This document shows, piece after piece, positions 16,767-26,415 of a stretch of 64,000 bases of DNA. How positions within the stretch are numbered: the first letter of the stretch is position 1; each line of letters opens with the position of its first letter. The DNA is from an uncultured Erythrobacter sp. (lineage in GTDB: Bacteria; Pseudomonadota; Alphaproteobacteria; Sphingomonadales; Sphingomonadaceae): the NCBI GenBank assembly GCA_947503275.1, contig CANNCZ010000002.1, positions 186,001 to 250,000 of the forward strand, read 5' to 3'. The notes beneath the pieces are model-generated. The model saw nothing but the letters and a program-made list of their open reading frames with translations, did not search any database and was not told where the DNA came from. A program made the translations under genes and the position numbers.

Positions 16767-19700
16767 ATGAGATATCCGAACGGCGGCGCAAGCCTGCCTG
16801 CTACCCGGTCGCGTCTGCTCGCTGGCCTTCTTACTGGCTCTGCTTTGGCGCTGCTGCCTTCTGCTGCTTTCGCGCAGGATGCCGACAACACCGATAGTGT
16901 CGCAGAGGGCGAAGAGAACACGATCATCGTCACCGGCATTCGCAGCTCGCTGCAAAGCGCGCTGGTTGAAAAGCGCAATGCCGATAGCCTCGTCGAAGTC
17001 ATTCAGGCGGAAGATATCGGTAAATTGCCTGACCAAAACCTGGCAGAGGTTCTCGAAAACATCACCGGTGTGCAAATCACCCGGACCGCAGGCGTCGGCA
17101 CCGGGGTCCAAATTCGCGGCACCAACGACAACCAGGTCCAGATCAACGGCATTAACACCGTATCTGCAGGCACTGGCCGCGGCGGCATTAGCTTTGAAGA
17201 CATCAACCCCGCGATCATCGCATCGGTCGAAGTCATCAAGGCCCCAACCGCAGCGATCATCGAAGGGTCTGTTGGCGGCACCGTCAATCTTCGCACCATT
17301 CGTCCGTTGGACATCACTGACACAATCTTGTCGTTCCGCGCGCAGGGCGAATACAGCGAGCTGTCTGACAGCGTGAAGCCCCGCATCTCGGGCAGTTATG
17401 GTGACGTTTGGGAAACCGGCGCTGGCGAGATCGGCCTTGTCGTGAGCGCGAGCTACACCGAACAAGAAGCCACATCCTTCCGTCCACGGGTTGATCGCGA
17501 CAATTTGATCAATGCGAATGATTCGGTGACGGCAGCGGGTGCACCTGGCCCTGCTAATCCGTTCCTCAACATCCAGTTCCTCAATCAGGAACGCGAGAAC
17601 TTCGAATATGAAACCATCAACGTAGCCGGCTCGCTCGAATGGGCACCCAGCGACGATTTGATGTTCTTCCTAGACGTGATTTACAATGATCAAGAGCGTC
17701 GTCAGGACAGCTCGCGCATTCAGGGCTCCGGCGTCAGCTCGGTTGACCGGGTTAACGTTCCCGATGTCTTTGAAACGATCAACTTTGGTTCGCTCGATGG
17801 CGTTAACTTGGGCAGCATTGAAGCGGCTTTGGTCGGCACAATTCAGCCGAACCTGGCAACCGACGACGATGACCCCAACCTGCGCTTCTCAAGTGATACC
17901 GGCGCGCGCCTCACCACCAGTGAAGTGTATCGTTTGGGTACCGAGTTCGAAACCGGGCGGTTCAGCGCACGGATAGAGGCGTCACGCTCAACCTCAGACT
18001 CATCGAACCCGAACCTGAGCACCACGTTGAACTTCATCAACCCGAACCCGCTGACCCCACTTGACGGGTCCAGCAACGATAACAGCGTACCGTTTATCTA
18101 TGATCTTTCGGGCGGCGCGCTGACGTTTGGTGTCGATTTCGCATCACCATTCGCGCCGACTGTCGACGATCTGCTCAATCCCGCCAACACGGTGCTGGAC
18201 GCAGTCACAAACAGCAACAACACCACCGAGAACAAAGAGAACGCCTTCCGCATCGACACCACGCTTGATCTGGATGATCTTGCCGGAATGTTCACGTCGG
18301 TCGATCTCGGCTTCCGCTACAATGACAGCTCAAGCGAGTTCAATCAGCTGCGTTCAACATTCGGTACGGGCGCAATCGCCAACAGCCCGAGCGGTTCTGC
18401 TCTGGGTGATCTGATTGTACCGGGTCCGAGCAATTTTGGCGCATTTGACGGACGCGAGCTAGCGTTCCGCAACTTTGTTGTGATCGACCCGAACCGTTCA
18501 TTCTCTGATCGCGATGCTGTGTTTGCACAATTGCAAGCGGCGCTTGATGCGACACCTGGCGGTCAGGCTCAGATTGCAAATGGCGGGCGTCTGCTCAACG
18601 ACCTTGACCCTACTGCTGGCGGCAATGTGGGCGCTTCGTTCCGGATCGAAGAAGACACCAGTGCGGTTTACGCTCAGGCCAATTTCGAGACTGGTCCAGT
18701 CCGCGGCAATATCGGCGTGCGGTGGGTAAGCTCGGTCATCAATTCGTTCGGCAACACTGTCGCCAACGGAGTGGCCACGCCTGTTACATCGCGAAGCTCG
18801 TATGATGAATGGCTGCCGCGTGTGAACGTTATCGCCGACATCACCGATGATCTGGTGTTCCGCGCTAGCTATACAGAGGACATCAACCGCCCTGACTTTA
18901 ACGATCTGTCACTATCAATCTCGTTCCCAACGGGTCCGAACAATGCGGTTGTGCTGGGCAATTCGAACCTCGAACCTGAGACGGTGCAATCCTATGATGC
19001 ATCCTTGTCTTGGTACTTTGCTCCGTCATCACTGCTCAGTGTTGGTTTCTTCCATAAGGATCGCTCCAATCTGTTCGTGACACAGGTCGAAGATGCCGCT
19101 GAAGATGCCAATGGCTTCAGAGATCTCACCGCCCCTTGTGAGGGTGGCGGCATCTTTAACCCGGTTCCAGATCGCAACGTGCTCGCACCTGATAACCAAC
19201 AAGGCAACGGCCTGTGCGTGCCGCTGCAAACGATCATCAACGACACTGCGAGCACGACGCAGACCGGTATCGAAGTCGCGTTCCAGTATGACCTGTCACA
19301 ATTTGAGGATTCGATCGGCTTCCTTTCGGGCTTTGGTGTGATCGCCAACTACACGTTCCAGGACTTTGGCGGTGGTCAGGCCACCAACGAAGCATCTGGC
19401 CGCGGTCAGGACATCTTCGAAGCAAGCGCTCCGGGCGTGCCTGATCCTGTTGAAGCAGTTCAAGGGCTGCTCGATTTCTCCGAAAACGCGTACAATCTGA
19501 CGCTGTATTATGAGAAGTATGGCCTGTCGGCGCGGGCACGTTACACATGGCGTGATGCCTTCCGCACTCTGGATACGGCTGCTGGCGCATCGCTCAACTC
19601 AACGCTCGGCTTCCCGGTTGTGACCGAATCGCGCGGGCAGTTGAACGCCAGTGTCGTTTATGACGTGACAGACTTCTTGGCGGTTGGCCTCGAAGGTGTG

Positions 19701-19811
19701 AACCTGACGAAGTCCGACATCAGTCAGTTCTGCGTGAATGACGGCGCTCTGCTCTGCTTCCAAGGCCTGCCAGATCGGCGGATCACCTTTGGTGCAACGT
19801 TCAGGTTCTAA
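16767..19811 (+). CDS. TonB-dependent receptor, Caulobacter type
   Basis: This 1014-residue outer-membrane receptor starts at an ATG with GGGAGAGAG upstream; the signal peptide ends at AAFAQ (about residue 36). The Ton box and plug are textbook for the sphingomonad sugar-receptor group: IIVTGIRSSLQSAL, then KLPDQNLAEVLENITGVQ and VQIRGTNDNQVQINGI. A roughly 800-residue barrel ends in TFRF. It faces the other receptor across a shared control region and is followed by a strong terminator. With the PL6/PL17 lyases and the regulator it forms an alginate import and degradation unit; it could alternatively take another acidic glycan. Confidence 0.9.
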   Translation: MRYPNGGASLPATRSRLLAGLLTGSALALLPSAAFAQDADNTDSVAEGEENTIIVTGIRSSLQSALVEKRNADSLVEVIQAEDIGKLPDQNLAEVLENITGVQITRTAGVGTGVQIRGTNDNQVQINGINTVSAGTGRGGISFEDINPAIIASVEVIKAPTAAIIEGSVGGTVNLRTIRPLDITDTILSFRAQGEYSELSDSVKPRISGSYGDVWETGAGEIGLVVSASYTEQEATSFRPRVDRDNLINANDSVTAAGAPGPANPFLNIQFLNQERENFEYETINVAGSLEWAPSDDLMFFLDVIYNDQERRQDSSRIQGSGVSSVDRVNVPDVFETINFGSLDGVNLGSIEAALVGTIQPNLATDDDDPNLRFSSDTGARLTTSEVYRLGTEFETGRFSARIEASRSTSDSSNPNLSTTLNFINPNPLTPLDGSSNDNSVPFIYDLSGGALTFGVDFASPFAPTVDDLLNPANTVLDAVTNSNNTTENKENAFRIDTTLDLDDLAGMFTSVDLGFRYNDSSSEFNQLRSTFGTGAIANSPSGSALGDLIVPGPSNFGAFDGRELAFRNFVVIDPNRSFSDRDAVFAQLQAALDATPGGQAQIANGGRLLNDLDPTAGGNVGASFRIEEDTSAVYAQANFETGPVRGNIGVRWVSSVINSFGNTVANGVATPVTSRSSYDEWLPRVNVIADITDDLVFRASYTEDINRPDFNDLSLSISFPTGPNNAVVLGNSNLEPETVQSYDASLSWYFAPSSLLSVGFFHKDRSNLFVTQVEDAAEDANGFRDLTAPCEGGGIFNPVPDRNVLAPDNQQGNGLCVPLQTIINDTASTTQTGIEVAFQYDLSQFEDSIGFLSGFGVIANYTFQDFGGGQATNEASGRGQDIFEASAPGVPDPVEAVQGLLDFSENAYNLTLYYEKYGLSARARYTWRDAFRTLDTAAGASLNSTLGFPVVTESRGQLNASVVYDVTDFLAVGLEGVNLTKSDISQFCVNDGALLCFQGLPDRRITFGATFRF

Positions 19812-19861
19812 ATCAAACCTGCCACCACGTGCCGCTCTGACACACTAGGGCGGCACACAGG

Positions 19862-19893
19862 AAAGCGCTCCATTTTCGAATGGGGCGCTTTTT
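19862..19893 (+). terminator. Intrinsic terminator after the second TonB receptor
   Basis: AAGCGCTCCATT and AATGGGGCGCTT form a long stem (one mismatch or G-U pair) closed by a TTCG tetraloop and followed by TTTTTG on the plus strand. It separates the alginate locus from mmsA. Confidence 0.85.
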
Positions 19894-20017
19894 GTTTGTG
19901 GGATGCGCATGGGAGGGTCGGAAAAGGCGCATCCCCAAATTTGCCAGCCCCTTCCCCCTTGCGCCGCGCGCCGCCTGCGCGCATTTGCGCATGGATAGAG
20001 ACAGGAGACCCTTCCCC

Positions 20018-21511
20018 ATGCGTCAGATCGATCACTTCCTCGTCGGCGACAGCCCCGCCTCCACCCGCAAACATCAGGTGTGGAACCCTTCGACCGGCGA
20101 AGTTCAAGCCGAAGTTCCCTTGGGCGATGCCGCTTTGCTCGACCGCGCAGTGGCTACCGCGAAACAGGTGCAACCCGCATGGGCCGCGACTAACCCTCAG
20201 AAACGCGCGCGCGTCATGTTCCGGTTCAAGGAGCTGATTGAGACGAACATGCAAAGCCTTGCTGAGCTGCTTTCCAGCGAACATGGCAAGACCGTCGATG
20301 ATGCCAAAGGCGATGTGCAGCGCGGGTTGGAAGTGATCGAATATGCTTGCGGCATTCCGCAGGTACTCAAGGGTGAATACACTCAGGGCGCGGGGCCCGG
20401 CATTGATGTGCTGTCAATCCGTCAGCCTCTCGGCATTGGTGCGGGCATTACGCCGTTCAACTTTCCCGCGATGATCCCGATGTGGATGTTCGGCATGGCC
20501 TGCGCGGCGGGCAATGCTTTCATCCTAAAACCCTCCGAACGCGATCCCAGCGTGCCTGTGCGCCTTGCGGAATTGTTCTTAGAAGCAGGCGCGCCAGAAG
20601 GTCTGTTGCAAGTCGTCCACGGCGATAAAGAGATGGTCGATGCGATTATTGAGCATCCTGATATTCCCGCAATCAGCTTTGTCGGCAGCTCTGATATTGC
20701 GCATTACATCTATCACCGCGGGGCCGAACATCACAAACGTGTGCAGGCCTTTGGCGGGGCGAAGAACCACGGGATCGTCATGCCTGACGCTGACCTTGAC
20801 CAAGTCGTTAACGATCTGGCGGGCGCGGCCTTTGGCTCAGCGGGCGAACGCTGCATGGCGTTGCCGGTGGTGGTGCCAGTCGGTGAGGACACGGCAGAGC
20901 GACTGCGCGAGAAACTGCTCCCCGCCATCGCGGCTTTGCGCATTGGTGTCTCAACCGATCCCGATGCGCATTATGGCCCGGTCGTCACGCCTGAGCACAA
21001 GGCGCGGATCGAACAATGGATCACCACAGCAGAGGAAGAGGGCGGCGAGATCGTCGTTGATGGCCGTGGATACACGCTGCAAGGCCACGAGAAGGGCTTC
21101 TTTGTCGGGCCAACCCTGATCGACCATGTGACACCCAAAATGACCAGCTATCAGGAGGAAATCTTCGGCCCCGTGCTCCAAATCGTGCGCGCCAAGGATT
21201 TCGAGGAGGCCGTGCGCCTGCCGAGTGAGCATCAATATGGCAATGGCGTCGCGATCTTCACCCGCAACGGCCACGCCGCGCGCGAATTTGCCGCCCGCGT
21301 TAATGTCGGAATGGTCGGCGTCAATGTGCCGATCCCTGTGCCGGTCAGCTATCACAGCTTTGGCGGGTGGAAGCGTTCCGGCTTTGGCGATATCGACCAA
21401 TATGGCACCGAAGGCCTTGCCTTCTGGACTAAGAAGAAGAAGATCACTCAGCGCTGGCCCGATGGCTCTGCCGATGACGGAAACGCCTTTATCATTCCGA
21501 CCATGGGGTAA
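20018..21511 (+). CDS. mmsA: Methylmalonate-semialdehyde dehydrogenase (CoA-acylating)
   Basis: This is a 497-residue aldehyde dehydrogenase. It converts methylmalonate semialdehyde to propionyl-CoA with NAD and CoA, late in valine breakdown, and can also act on malonate semialdehyde. The start at 20018 has AGGAGA upstream; the longer frame reads through the terminator region. Visible motifs are PFNFPAMIPMWMFGMA, the NAD-site segment SFVGSSDIA and the catalytic Cys in GERCMAL (about residue 282), all specific for the MmsA clade. Genes for isobutyryl-CoA dehydrogenation through 3-hydroxyisobutyrate oxidation follow within 7 kb, which agrees with the valine role. Confidence 0.93.
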   Translation: MRQIDHFLVGDSPASTRKHQVWNPSTGEVQAEVPLGDAALLDRAVATAKQVQPAWAATNPQKRARVMFRFKELIETNMQSLAELLSSEHGKTVDDAKGDVQRGLEVIEYACGIPQVLKGEYTQGAGPGIDVLSIRQPLGIGAGITPFNFPAMIPMWMFGMACAAGNAFILKPSERDPSVPVRLAELFLEAGAPEGLLQVVHGDKEMVDAIIEHPDIPAISFVGSSDIAHYIYHRGAEHHKRVQAFGGAKNHGIVMPDADLDQVVNDLAGAAFGSAGERCMALPVVVPVGEDTAERLREKLLPAIAALRIGVSTDPDAHYGPVVTPEHKARIEQWITTAEEEGGEIVVDGRGYTLQGHEKGFFVGPTLIDHVTPKMTSYQEEIFGPVLQIVRAKDFEEAVRLPSEHQYGNGVAIFTRNGHAAREFAARVNVGMVGVNVPIPVPVSYHSFGGWKRSGFGDIDQYGTEGLAFWTKKKKITQRWPDGSADDGNAFIIPTMG

Positions 21512-21514
21512 GAT

Positions 21515-22006
21515 ATGCGGATTTGCCTATCACTTCTGGCCTTTCTGATGCTCTGTGCATGCGGGGAAACGTCCAACAGCGAGCAACCTTCAGCCGATGA
21601 TATCCAAAAGCAATCTGACTCCGAATTCCATCCTATCGAACCCGATAGCGGGACCGGCGATGGTGCTATCCCCTTAGATGAAGCGCAGGAACTGGCCGCA
21701 AACACCATCCCTGCCCGTTTCCACGGCGTTTGGGATTATGTCGAGGGCACATGTCTGCCTGAAAGCGATCTTCGCATGGAAGTCAGCGCGGACGAGATCA
21801 TGTTTTACGAAAGCATCGGCAAAGTGACCGCAGCAACCGCTGATGGCGATGCCGTACAACTAACCATGGCGATGGAGGGCGAAGGCGAGAACTGGAGCGA
21901 AGACTACCGGTTGAGTCTGTCCGGAGATGGCGAATTTCTTACACCACAATCCTTCTATGAAGGGCAAACGAGCGAGCCTCTCATACGCAAGAAGTGCCCT
22001 CAATGA
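21515..22006 (+). CDS. Putative lipoprotein of unknown function
   Basis: This 163-residue protein begins with a lipoprotein-type signal (FLMLCAC, modified Cys at about residue 16), followed by an acidic linker (residues 20-60). The C-terminal domain, from about residue 65, begins IPARFHGVWDY and contains two cysteines (one in GTCLPE, one in KKCPQ). It starts 3 bp after mmsA and overlaps the RidA-like gene by 4 bp, so it is in the mmsA operon, although a role in valine catabolism is not implied. Family not recognised; small lipoproteins with a WDYxEGxC pattern are common in this group of bacteria. Confidence 0.7.
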   Translation: MRICLSLLAFLMLCACGETSNSEQPSADDIQKQSDSEFHPIEPDSGTGDGAIPLDEAQELAANTIPARFHGVWDYVEGTCLPESDLRMEVSADEIMFYESIGKVTAATADGDAVQLTMAMEGEGENWSEDYRLSLSGDGEFLTPQSFYEGQTSEPLIRKKCPQ

Positions 22007-22395
22007 CGGCACGCCAGCGGACCACATCGGGTTCACCTTTTGAGGACCAGTTCGGCTTTTGCCGTGCGGTGCGCGAGGGCAATCGCATTATCGTCGCAGG
22101 GACCGGTCCTGTTGAACCTGATGGCTCGACAACTTCCGGCGGCGTGACTGAGCAAGCCGACCGATGTCTTGCGATCATTGTCGCCGCGATTGAGGAGTTG
22201 GGCGGCTCTGCCAAAGATGTTGTGCGCACCCGCATGTTGCTAACCGATCCGAATGATCAAGACGCTGTGGGCGCGGTCCATGCGCAATATTTTGGCTCGG
22301 CGAAACCGGCTGCGACCATGGCGGGCGTTGCTTGGCTGTGCCGCCCTGAATGGAAAGTGGAGATCGAAGCTGAGGCTATGATCGGTGATGCTTAA
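22003..22395 (+). CDS. RidA (YjgF/YER057c/UK114) family protein
   Basis: This is a 130-residue protein of the RidA fold, which hydrolyses reactive enamine/imine intermediates or does related chemistry. The catalytic-type Arg is in LCRPEWKVEIEA near the C-terminus, and GNRIIVAGTGP and DVVRTRMLLTD are typical. The ATG at 22003 overlaps the lipoprotein stop; the upstream in-frame GTG is less likely. In an amino-acid catabolic operon it may clear enamine by-products, but this subgroup is broad and the true substrate is not visible. Confidence 0.82.
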   Translation: MTARQRTTSGSPFEDQFGFCRAVREGNRIIVAGTGPVEPDGSTTSGGVTEQADRCLAIIVAAIEELGGSAKDVVRTRMLLTDPNDQDAVGAVHAQYFGSAKPAATMAGVAWLCRPEWKVEIEAEAMIGDA

Positions 22396-22999
22396 CCGCG
22401 CGGCTCGCTATGGGTTTGGGGCGTTGCTCGGCATCATTTTGGGCGGTGCCAGCGCGCTTTATCTCGCAGGGCTGTGGCCGGGCGCAAAGCCGCTCGATTT
22501 TGGCAATATCGAGGTCGATGGATGGCGCAGCGATTTCAATATTGGTTCCGAAGCCGCCGATCCTTACACCCGTGCCCGTGTCGCGCGGCACGGCCTGTTG
22601 GGACTGGCCAAAAGCGAAGCAGTGTATTTCACCCGCACAACCGACAGCGCAGGGCAACCACTGCGCGAGGCATGCGAGTATCGGTTGTCTGGCGGCGCGA
22701 TGCCCGCCGAATGGTGGTCGATCACGCTCTATGGCGCTGATAGCAAGCTACCGATGAATGAAGATAGCGCGCTTAGCGTTGATGCGACTGGCGTAAGCAG
22801 TAGCTCTGAGGATTGGAGTGCGCTGATTTCCTCCAAACGCCCTGAGCCGGGGACCGATTGGATTTCGAGCCGTAGTGCCGGAACCTTCGACCTGACATTG
22901 CGGCTCTATGTTCCCAACCGAGCGCTGCTCGCCGCACCAGCGGAAGCTCTGAAACCCCCCGTGGTTGAGCGCCTTTCCTGCGAAGGGGACACGCCATGA
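22388..22999 (+). CDS. DUF1214 domain membrane-anchored protein
   Basis: This 203-residue protein has one N-terminal transmembrane segment (about residues 8-28, GFGALLGIILGGASALYLAGL) and a DUF1214-type domain (about 70-195) with RHGLLGLAKSEAVYF, WWSITLYG and LTLRLYVPN. The start overlaps the RidA-like stop by 8 bp. DUF1214 usually follows DUF1254 in one polypeptide or sits next to it; here the DUF1254 protein is the next gene. The pair is widespread in proteobacteria and its biochemical role is unknown. Confidence 0.8.
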   Translation: MLNRAARYGFGALLGIILGGASALYLAGLWPGAKPLDFGNIEVDGWRSDFNIGSEAADPYTRARVARHGLLGLAKSEAVYFTRTTDSAGQPLREACEYRLSGGAMPAEWWSITLYGADSKLPMNEDSALSVDATGVSSSSEDWSALISSKRPEPGTDWISSRSAGTFDLTLRLYVPNRALLAAPAEALKPPVVERLSCEGDTP

Positions 23000-23517
23000 A
23001 ACGCTGGATAGGCCCCCTTTTGGCGATGGTCGTGTGCGGCATAGCGGCGCATCTCGCAGTGCTGCATTTCACGCCCAGCTTCATCATGGATCGCACTCTT
23101 TCTGCGTTAAAGGATCGTGGGATTGCCGAACACGCTTTCACCACGCCGTTGCGGATTACACCTCAGACACAGGCGGTCGTGCGCACGTCGCCCGATCTGT
23201 TCTATTCGTTATGCCGATATGATCTGAGCGAAGAGGGCAGCGAGCTTCACATTACGATGGCCGAATGGCCTGGCTATCAATCGCTGTCTTTCTTCGATGC
23301 AGACACAAACAATTTCGCCACCATTCGCGGGACAGGCGAGGCAGTCGAGGCGTATCTCATCACACAGCGTCATCCGGTCGAGGAAGACAGCCACAAAACC
23401 CTATCACCCACATCACGCGGTGTTGTCCTAATCCGGCGGCTTGCTCCGACACAGGACCTGTTCGATGCGGCAAAAGAGGCATCGGTGAATGACAGCTGCG
23501 AACGGAAAGCCGGTTAA
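22996..23517 (+). CDS. DUF1254 domain membrane-anchored protein
   Basis: This 173-residue protein has an N-terminal membrane segment (about residues 5-25) and a DUF1254-like domain with VVRTSPDLFYSLCRYDL and a following WPGYQSLSFFD stretch. The ATG overlaps the DUF1214 stop by 4 bp. It is much shorter than full-length DUF1254 proteins, so only the core part is present, as in the short two-gene form seen in sphingomonads. Both proteins probably face the periplasm and may form a complex; function unknown. Confidence 0.78.
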   Translation: MKRWIGPLLAMVVCGIAAHLAVLHFTPSFIMDRTLSALKDRGIAEHAFTTPLRITPQTQAVVRTSPDLFYSLCRYDLSEEGSELHITMAEWPGYQSLSFFDADTNNFATIRGTGEAVEAYLITQRHPVEEDSHKTLSPTSRGVVLIRRLAPTQDLFDAAKEASVNDSCERKAG

Positions 23518-23951
23518 ACCCCGACCCGATCAAACGATTCGTACATGAATTGCGCCGCCAGCCGCTCTTCCACGCTTTCCATCAGCTCAAGCGTGTCCGC
23601 CGTCGCATCGAGCTCTGGCGCCGATAATAGTACTTTGGGCTGGGCACCGCGCTCTCCGACAAGGATGGCTGGCAGAGCAGTCTCATTCGCGCCACCTTCC
23701 CCGAGTTCGGGATAGCTTTCAGCAAAATCATCCTTGTGATGGAACACCACTTCCAAGGGTAGAGCGTCCAGAAACCGCTTCCATTCGCCATGCATAGACA
23801 CCGCGCCATAAGTTATCGCGCAAAGCGAGCAGGGATATGTCTCAGGGTAAAACTGTTTGTGCACCGCATGCATCAACGCATTTATCAGCCCGCTATCGGC
23901 ATTGTAGACGATCAACAGGCGGTTCGGCTGGATTGGTGCGTGCGTACTCAT
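23514..23951 (-). CDS. Conserved hypothetical protein with a CxxC motif
   Basis: This 145-residue protein is taken from the ATG at 23951 (MSTHAPIQ...). The core is LLIVYNADSGLINALMHAV, then YPCSLCAITYG with a CxxC pair at about residues 38-41, and a C-terminal helix. The arrangement resembles a small thioredoxin-like protein, but the CxxC is not in the usual position after the first strand, so redox activity is uncertain. It overlaps the plus-strand DUF1254 gene by 4 bp tail to tail. Similar proteins are annotated only as hypothetical. Confidence 0.6.
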   Translation of the reverse strand: MSTHAPIQPNRLLIVYNADSGLINALMHAVHKQFYPETYPCSLCAITYGAVSMHGEWKRFLDALPLEVVFHHKDDFAESYPELGEGGANETALPAILVGERGAQPKVLLSAPELDATADTLELMESVEERLAAQFMYESFDRVGV

Positions 23952-24099
23952 ACATTTTACTACGTGGCTGAGCTCTGATTGGTTACAATATTTCTTAAAA
24001 AAACACGATAACCGGTGCAAAATACCGCGCAAGCCACCTAACAAACATGGCAGGACACACGCCCTTTTCTCAGACCCAATCAACGCCTAGATTGGCTCC

Positions 24100-25245
24100 A
24101 TGCAAGGACAATTCTCCCTCACCGACGATCAGCTCGCCATCCAAGACATGGCCCAGCGATTCACCGCAGACGCGATCACGCCGCACGCTGGCGAATGGGA
24201 TGAGAAACACATCTTCCCTATCGATACGATCAAACAGAGTGCCGAGTTGGGCTTTGGCGCGATTTATGTGTCCGAGGAAAGCGGCGGGATCGGGCTTGGC
24301 CGGTTGGAGGCCGCGCTGATTATGGAGGCGATGGCCTATGGTTGCCCCTCGACATCCGCCTTTATCTCAATCCACAATATGGCCGCATGGATGATCGACC
24401 GGTTCGGATCGCAGATGGTCAAAGACAAGTATCTGCCCAGCCTCGTGACGATGGAGAACATCGCCAGCTACTGCCTGACAGAACCATCAAGCGGATCCGA
24501 CGCGGCTGCGCTAAAAACCAATGCGCGCCGCGATGGCGATCACTATGTGCTCAACGGCTCAAAACAATTCATCTCCGGCGCGGGATCGAACGAAATCTAT
24601 GTCGCCATGGTTCGCACGGGCGAGGACGGACCCAAAGGCATCACTTGCATGGTGATCGAAAAGGATATGCCCGGCGTCAGCTTCGGCGCGAATGAGCGAA
24701 AGCTTGGCTGGCACTCACAACCCACCGCGCAATTGATCCTAGAGGATGTGCGCGTTCCGGTTGAGAACGTGGTCGGCGGCGAAGGCGAAGGGTTCCGCTT
24801 GGCCATGATGGGCCTTGATGGCGGACGCTTGAATATCGGCGCATGTTCTCTGGGCGGTGCGCAGCGCTGCTTAGACGAAGCGATCACATACACCAAAGAC
24901 CGCAGCCAATTTGGCAAAGCCATCGCCGAATTTCAAAATACCCAATTCACCTTGGCCGACATGGCCACCGATTTGGAGGCCGCACGTGCATTGCTCTATC
25001 TCGCCGCATGCAAAGTTACCGAGAACGCGCCCGACAAATCGCGCTTTTCCGCGATGGCAAAACGACTGGCGACCGATAATGGCTCTGCAATCGTCGACCG
25101 CGCGCTGCAACTGCATGGCGGCTATGGCTACCTGCAAGACTATCCGATTGAGCGGTTCTGGCGCGACTTGCGCGTCCACTCGATCCTAGAGGGTACCAAT
25201 CAGATTATGCGCATGGTCGTGGGCCGGGATTTGCTGAGGCAGTAA
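24100..25245 (+). CDS. Acyl-CoA dehydrogenase, likely isobutyryl-CoA dehydrogenase
   Basis: This 381-residue FAD flavoenzyme oxidises an acyl-CoA at the alpha-beta position. Family signatures are YCLTEPSSGSDAAAL (FAD/substrate loop, about residue 125), KQFISGAGSNEIYV and, at the C-terminus, QLHGGYGYLQDYPIERFWRD followed by ILEGTNQIMR with the catalytic Glu. The next genes encode a 3-hydroxyisobutyryl-CoA hydrolase, an enoyl-CoA hydratase and MmsB, so isobutyryl-CoA (valine) is the likely substrate. Short branched-chain acyl-CoA in general remains possible. Confidence 0.9.
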   Translation: MQGQFSLTDDQLAIQDMAQRFTADAITPHAGEWDEKHIFPIDTIKQSAELGFGAIYVSEESGGIGLGRLEAALIMEAMAYGCPSTSAFISIHNMAAWMIDRFGSQMVKDKYLPSLVTMENIASYCLTEPSSGSDAAALKTNARRDGDHYVLNGSKQFISGAGSNEIYVAMVRTGEDGPKGITCMVIEKDMPGVSFGANERKLGWHSQPTAQLILEDVRVPVENVVGGEGEGFRLAMMGLDGGRLNIGACSLGGAQRCLDEAITYTKDRSQFGKAIAEFQNTQFTLADMATDLEAARALLYLAACKVTENAPDKSRFSAMAKRLATDNGSAIVDRALQLHGGYGYLQDYPIERFWRDLRVHSILEGTNQIMRMVVGRDLLRQ

Positions 25246-25356
25246 GGCGGCTTTGCGCCTTTTCTCCACACAGATGATTTCACCGAATCTCACAATCGGT
25301 TTACGGCGACCTCTGGTGCACCCAGGACGCGACAGAATCGAAGCGAAAGCAATTGC

Positions 25357-26415
25357 ATGACCCAAGACGTACTCACCCGCAAAAATGGCCCCATCGGGCA
25401 TATTACGTTGAACCGGCCCAAGGCGCTCCATGCCCTGACCCTCGATATGTGCCATGCGATGAGCGCTGCGCTTACCGAATGGGCCTCCGATGACAGCATC
25501 GAAGCGATCATGATCGACCATGCAGAGGGGAGCCGCGGCTTTTGCGCAGGTGGCGATATCGCGTTTTTGCGCGATTCTGCTCTGAATGATGGCGGCACGT
25601 CAGGTCGCAAATTCTTTCATGACGAATATCAGCTCAACCATCAGCTGTTCACTTATGCCAAGCCTGTGGTCGCCTTTATGGACGGCGTCACGATGGGCGG
25701 CGGTGTTGGTATCTCTCAGCCCGCCAAATTCCGCGTAGCAACGGAGAACACTCGGTTTGCCATGCCCGAAACCGGTATTGGTCTGTTCCCTGATGTCGGC
25801 GGCGGTTGGTATTTGTCGCGCCTTGGCGGGAGGCTGGGGCAATTTCTCGCGCTTACTGGCGCGCGGTTGGATGGGTCAGAGGCTTTGTGGACCGGCTTGG
25901 CCACGCATTATGTGCCCAGTGAACAGCTTGAAGACATCAAAGCGCGGATCATTGAACGGCCTGGACGGATCGCAGGCATCCTGTCTGAACCCGTCGGCAC
26001 ACCCCCGGACGCGCGGATTGAGGCCAATGCGCTAAAGATCGCCAAACACTTCGCTAGCGACAGTTTTGAAGAAATTCTCGCCAGCTTGGAAGTTGCGATT
26101 GAAGGCGGTGATGAATGGGCTGAAAAGGAGCGAGACACGCTGGGCACGAAAAGCCCGCAGACCTGCAAAGTCGCGCTTCGCCAGCTGTCCACCAGCACCG
26201 ATTTGCCGACCTTTGCCGACAATATGGTCATGGAATACCGCATCGCATCCCGCGTCCTGACCCGCCCGGACTTTGCCGAAGGTGTGCGCGCGGTCATCAC
26301 AGACAAAACGCATGATCCCAAATGGAACCCAGCGACCCCGCCAGAGGTGAGCGAAGAGCTGATCGACAGCATATTTGCCCCCCTACCAGCAGACGAGGAA
26401 TGGAAGCCGCTATGA
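25357..26415 (+). CDS. 3-hydroxyisobutyryl-CoA hydrolase
   Basis: This 352-residue crotonase-fold enzyme has the HIBCH layout: GGDIAFLRDS for the first oxyanion segment, MDGVTMGGGVGIS for the second, and ATENTRFAMPETGIGLFPDVGGGWYLSRL carrying the Glu and Asp that HIBCH enzymes use to hydrolyse the thioester. The extra 90-residue C-terminal region, absent from plain hydratases, also fits. It frees 3-hydroxyisobutyrate from CoA for MmsB. The stop overlaps the next gene by 4 bp. Confidence 0.9.
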   Translation: MTQDVLTRKNGPIGHITLNRPKALHALTLDMCHAMSAALTEWASDDSIEAIMIDHAEGSRGFCAGGDIAFLRDSALNDGGTSGRKFFHDEYQLNHQLFTYAKPVVAFMDGVTMGGGVGISQPAKFRVATENTRFAMPETGIGLFPDVGGGWYLSRLGGRLGQFLALTGARLDGSEALWTGLATHYVPSEQLEDIKARIIERPGRIAGILSEPVGTPPDARIEANALKIAKHFASDSFEEILASLEVAIEGGDEWAEKERDTLGTKSPQTCKVALRQLSTSTDLPTFADNMVMEYRIASRVLTRPDFAEGVRAVITDKTHDPKWNPATPPEVSEELIDSIFAPLPADEEWKPL

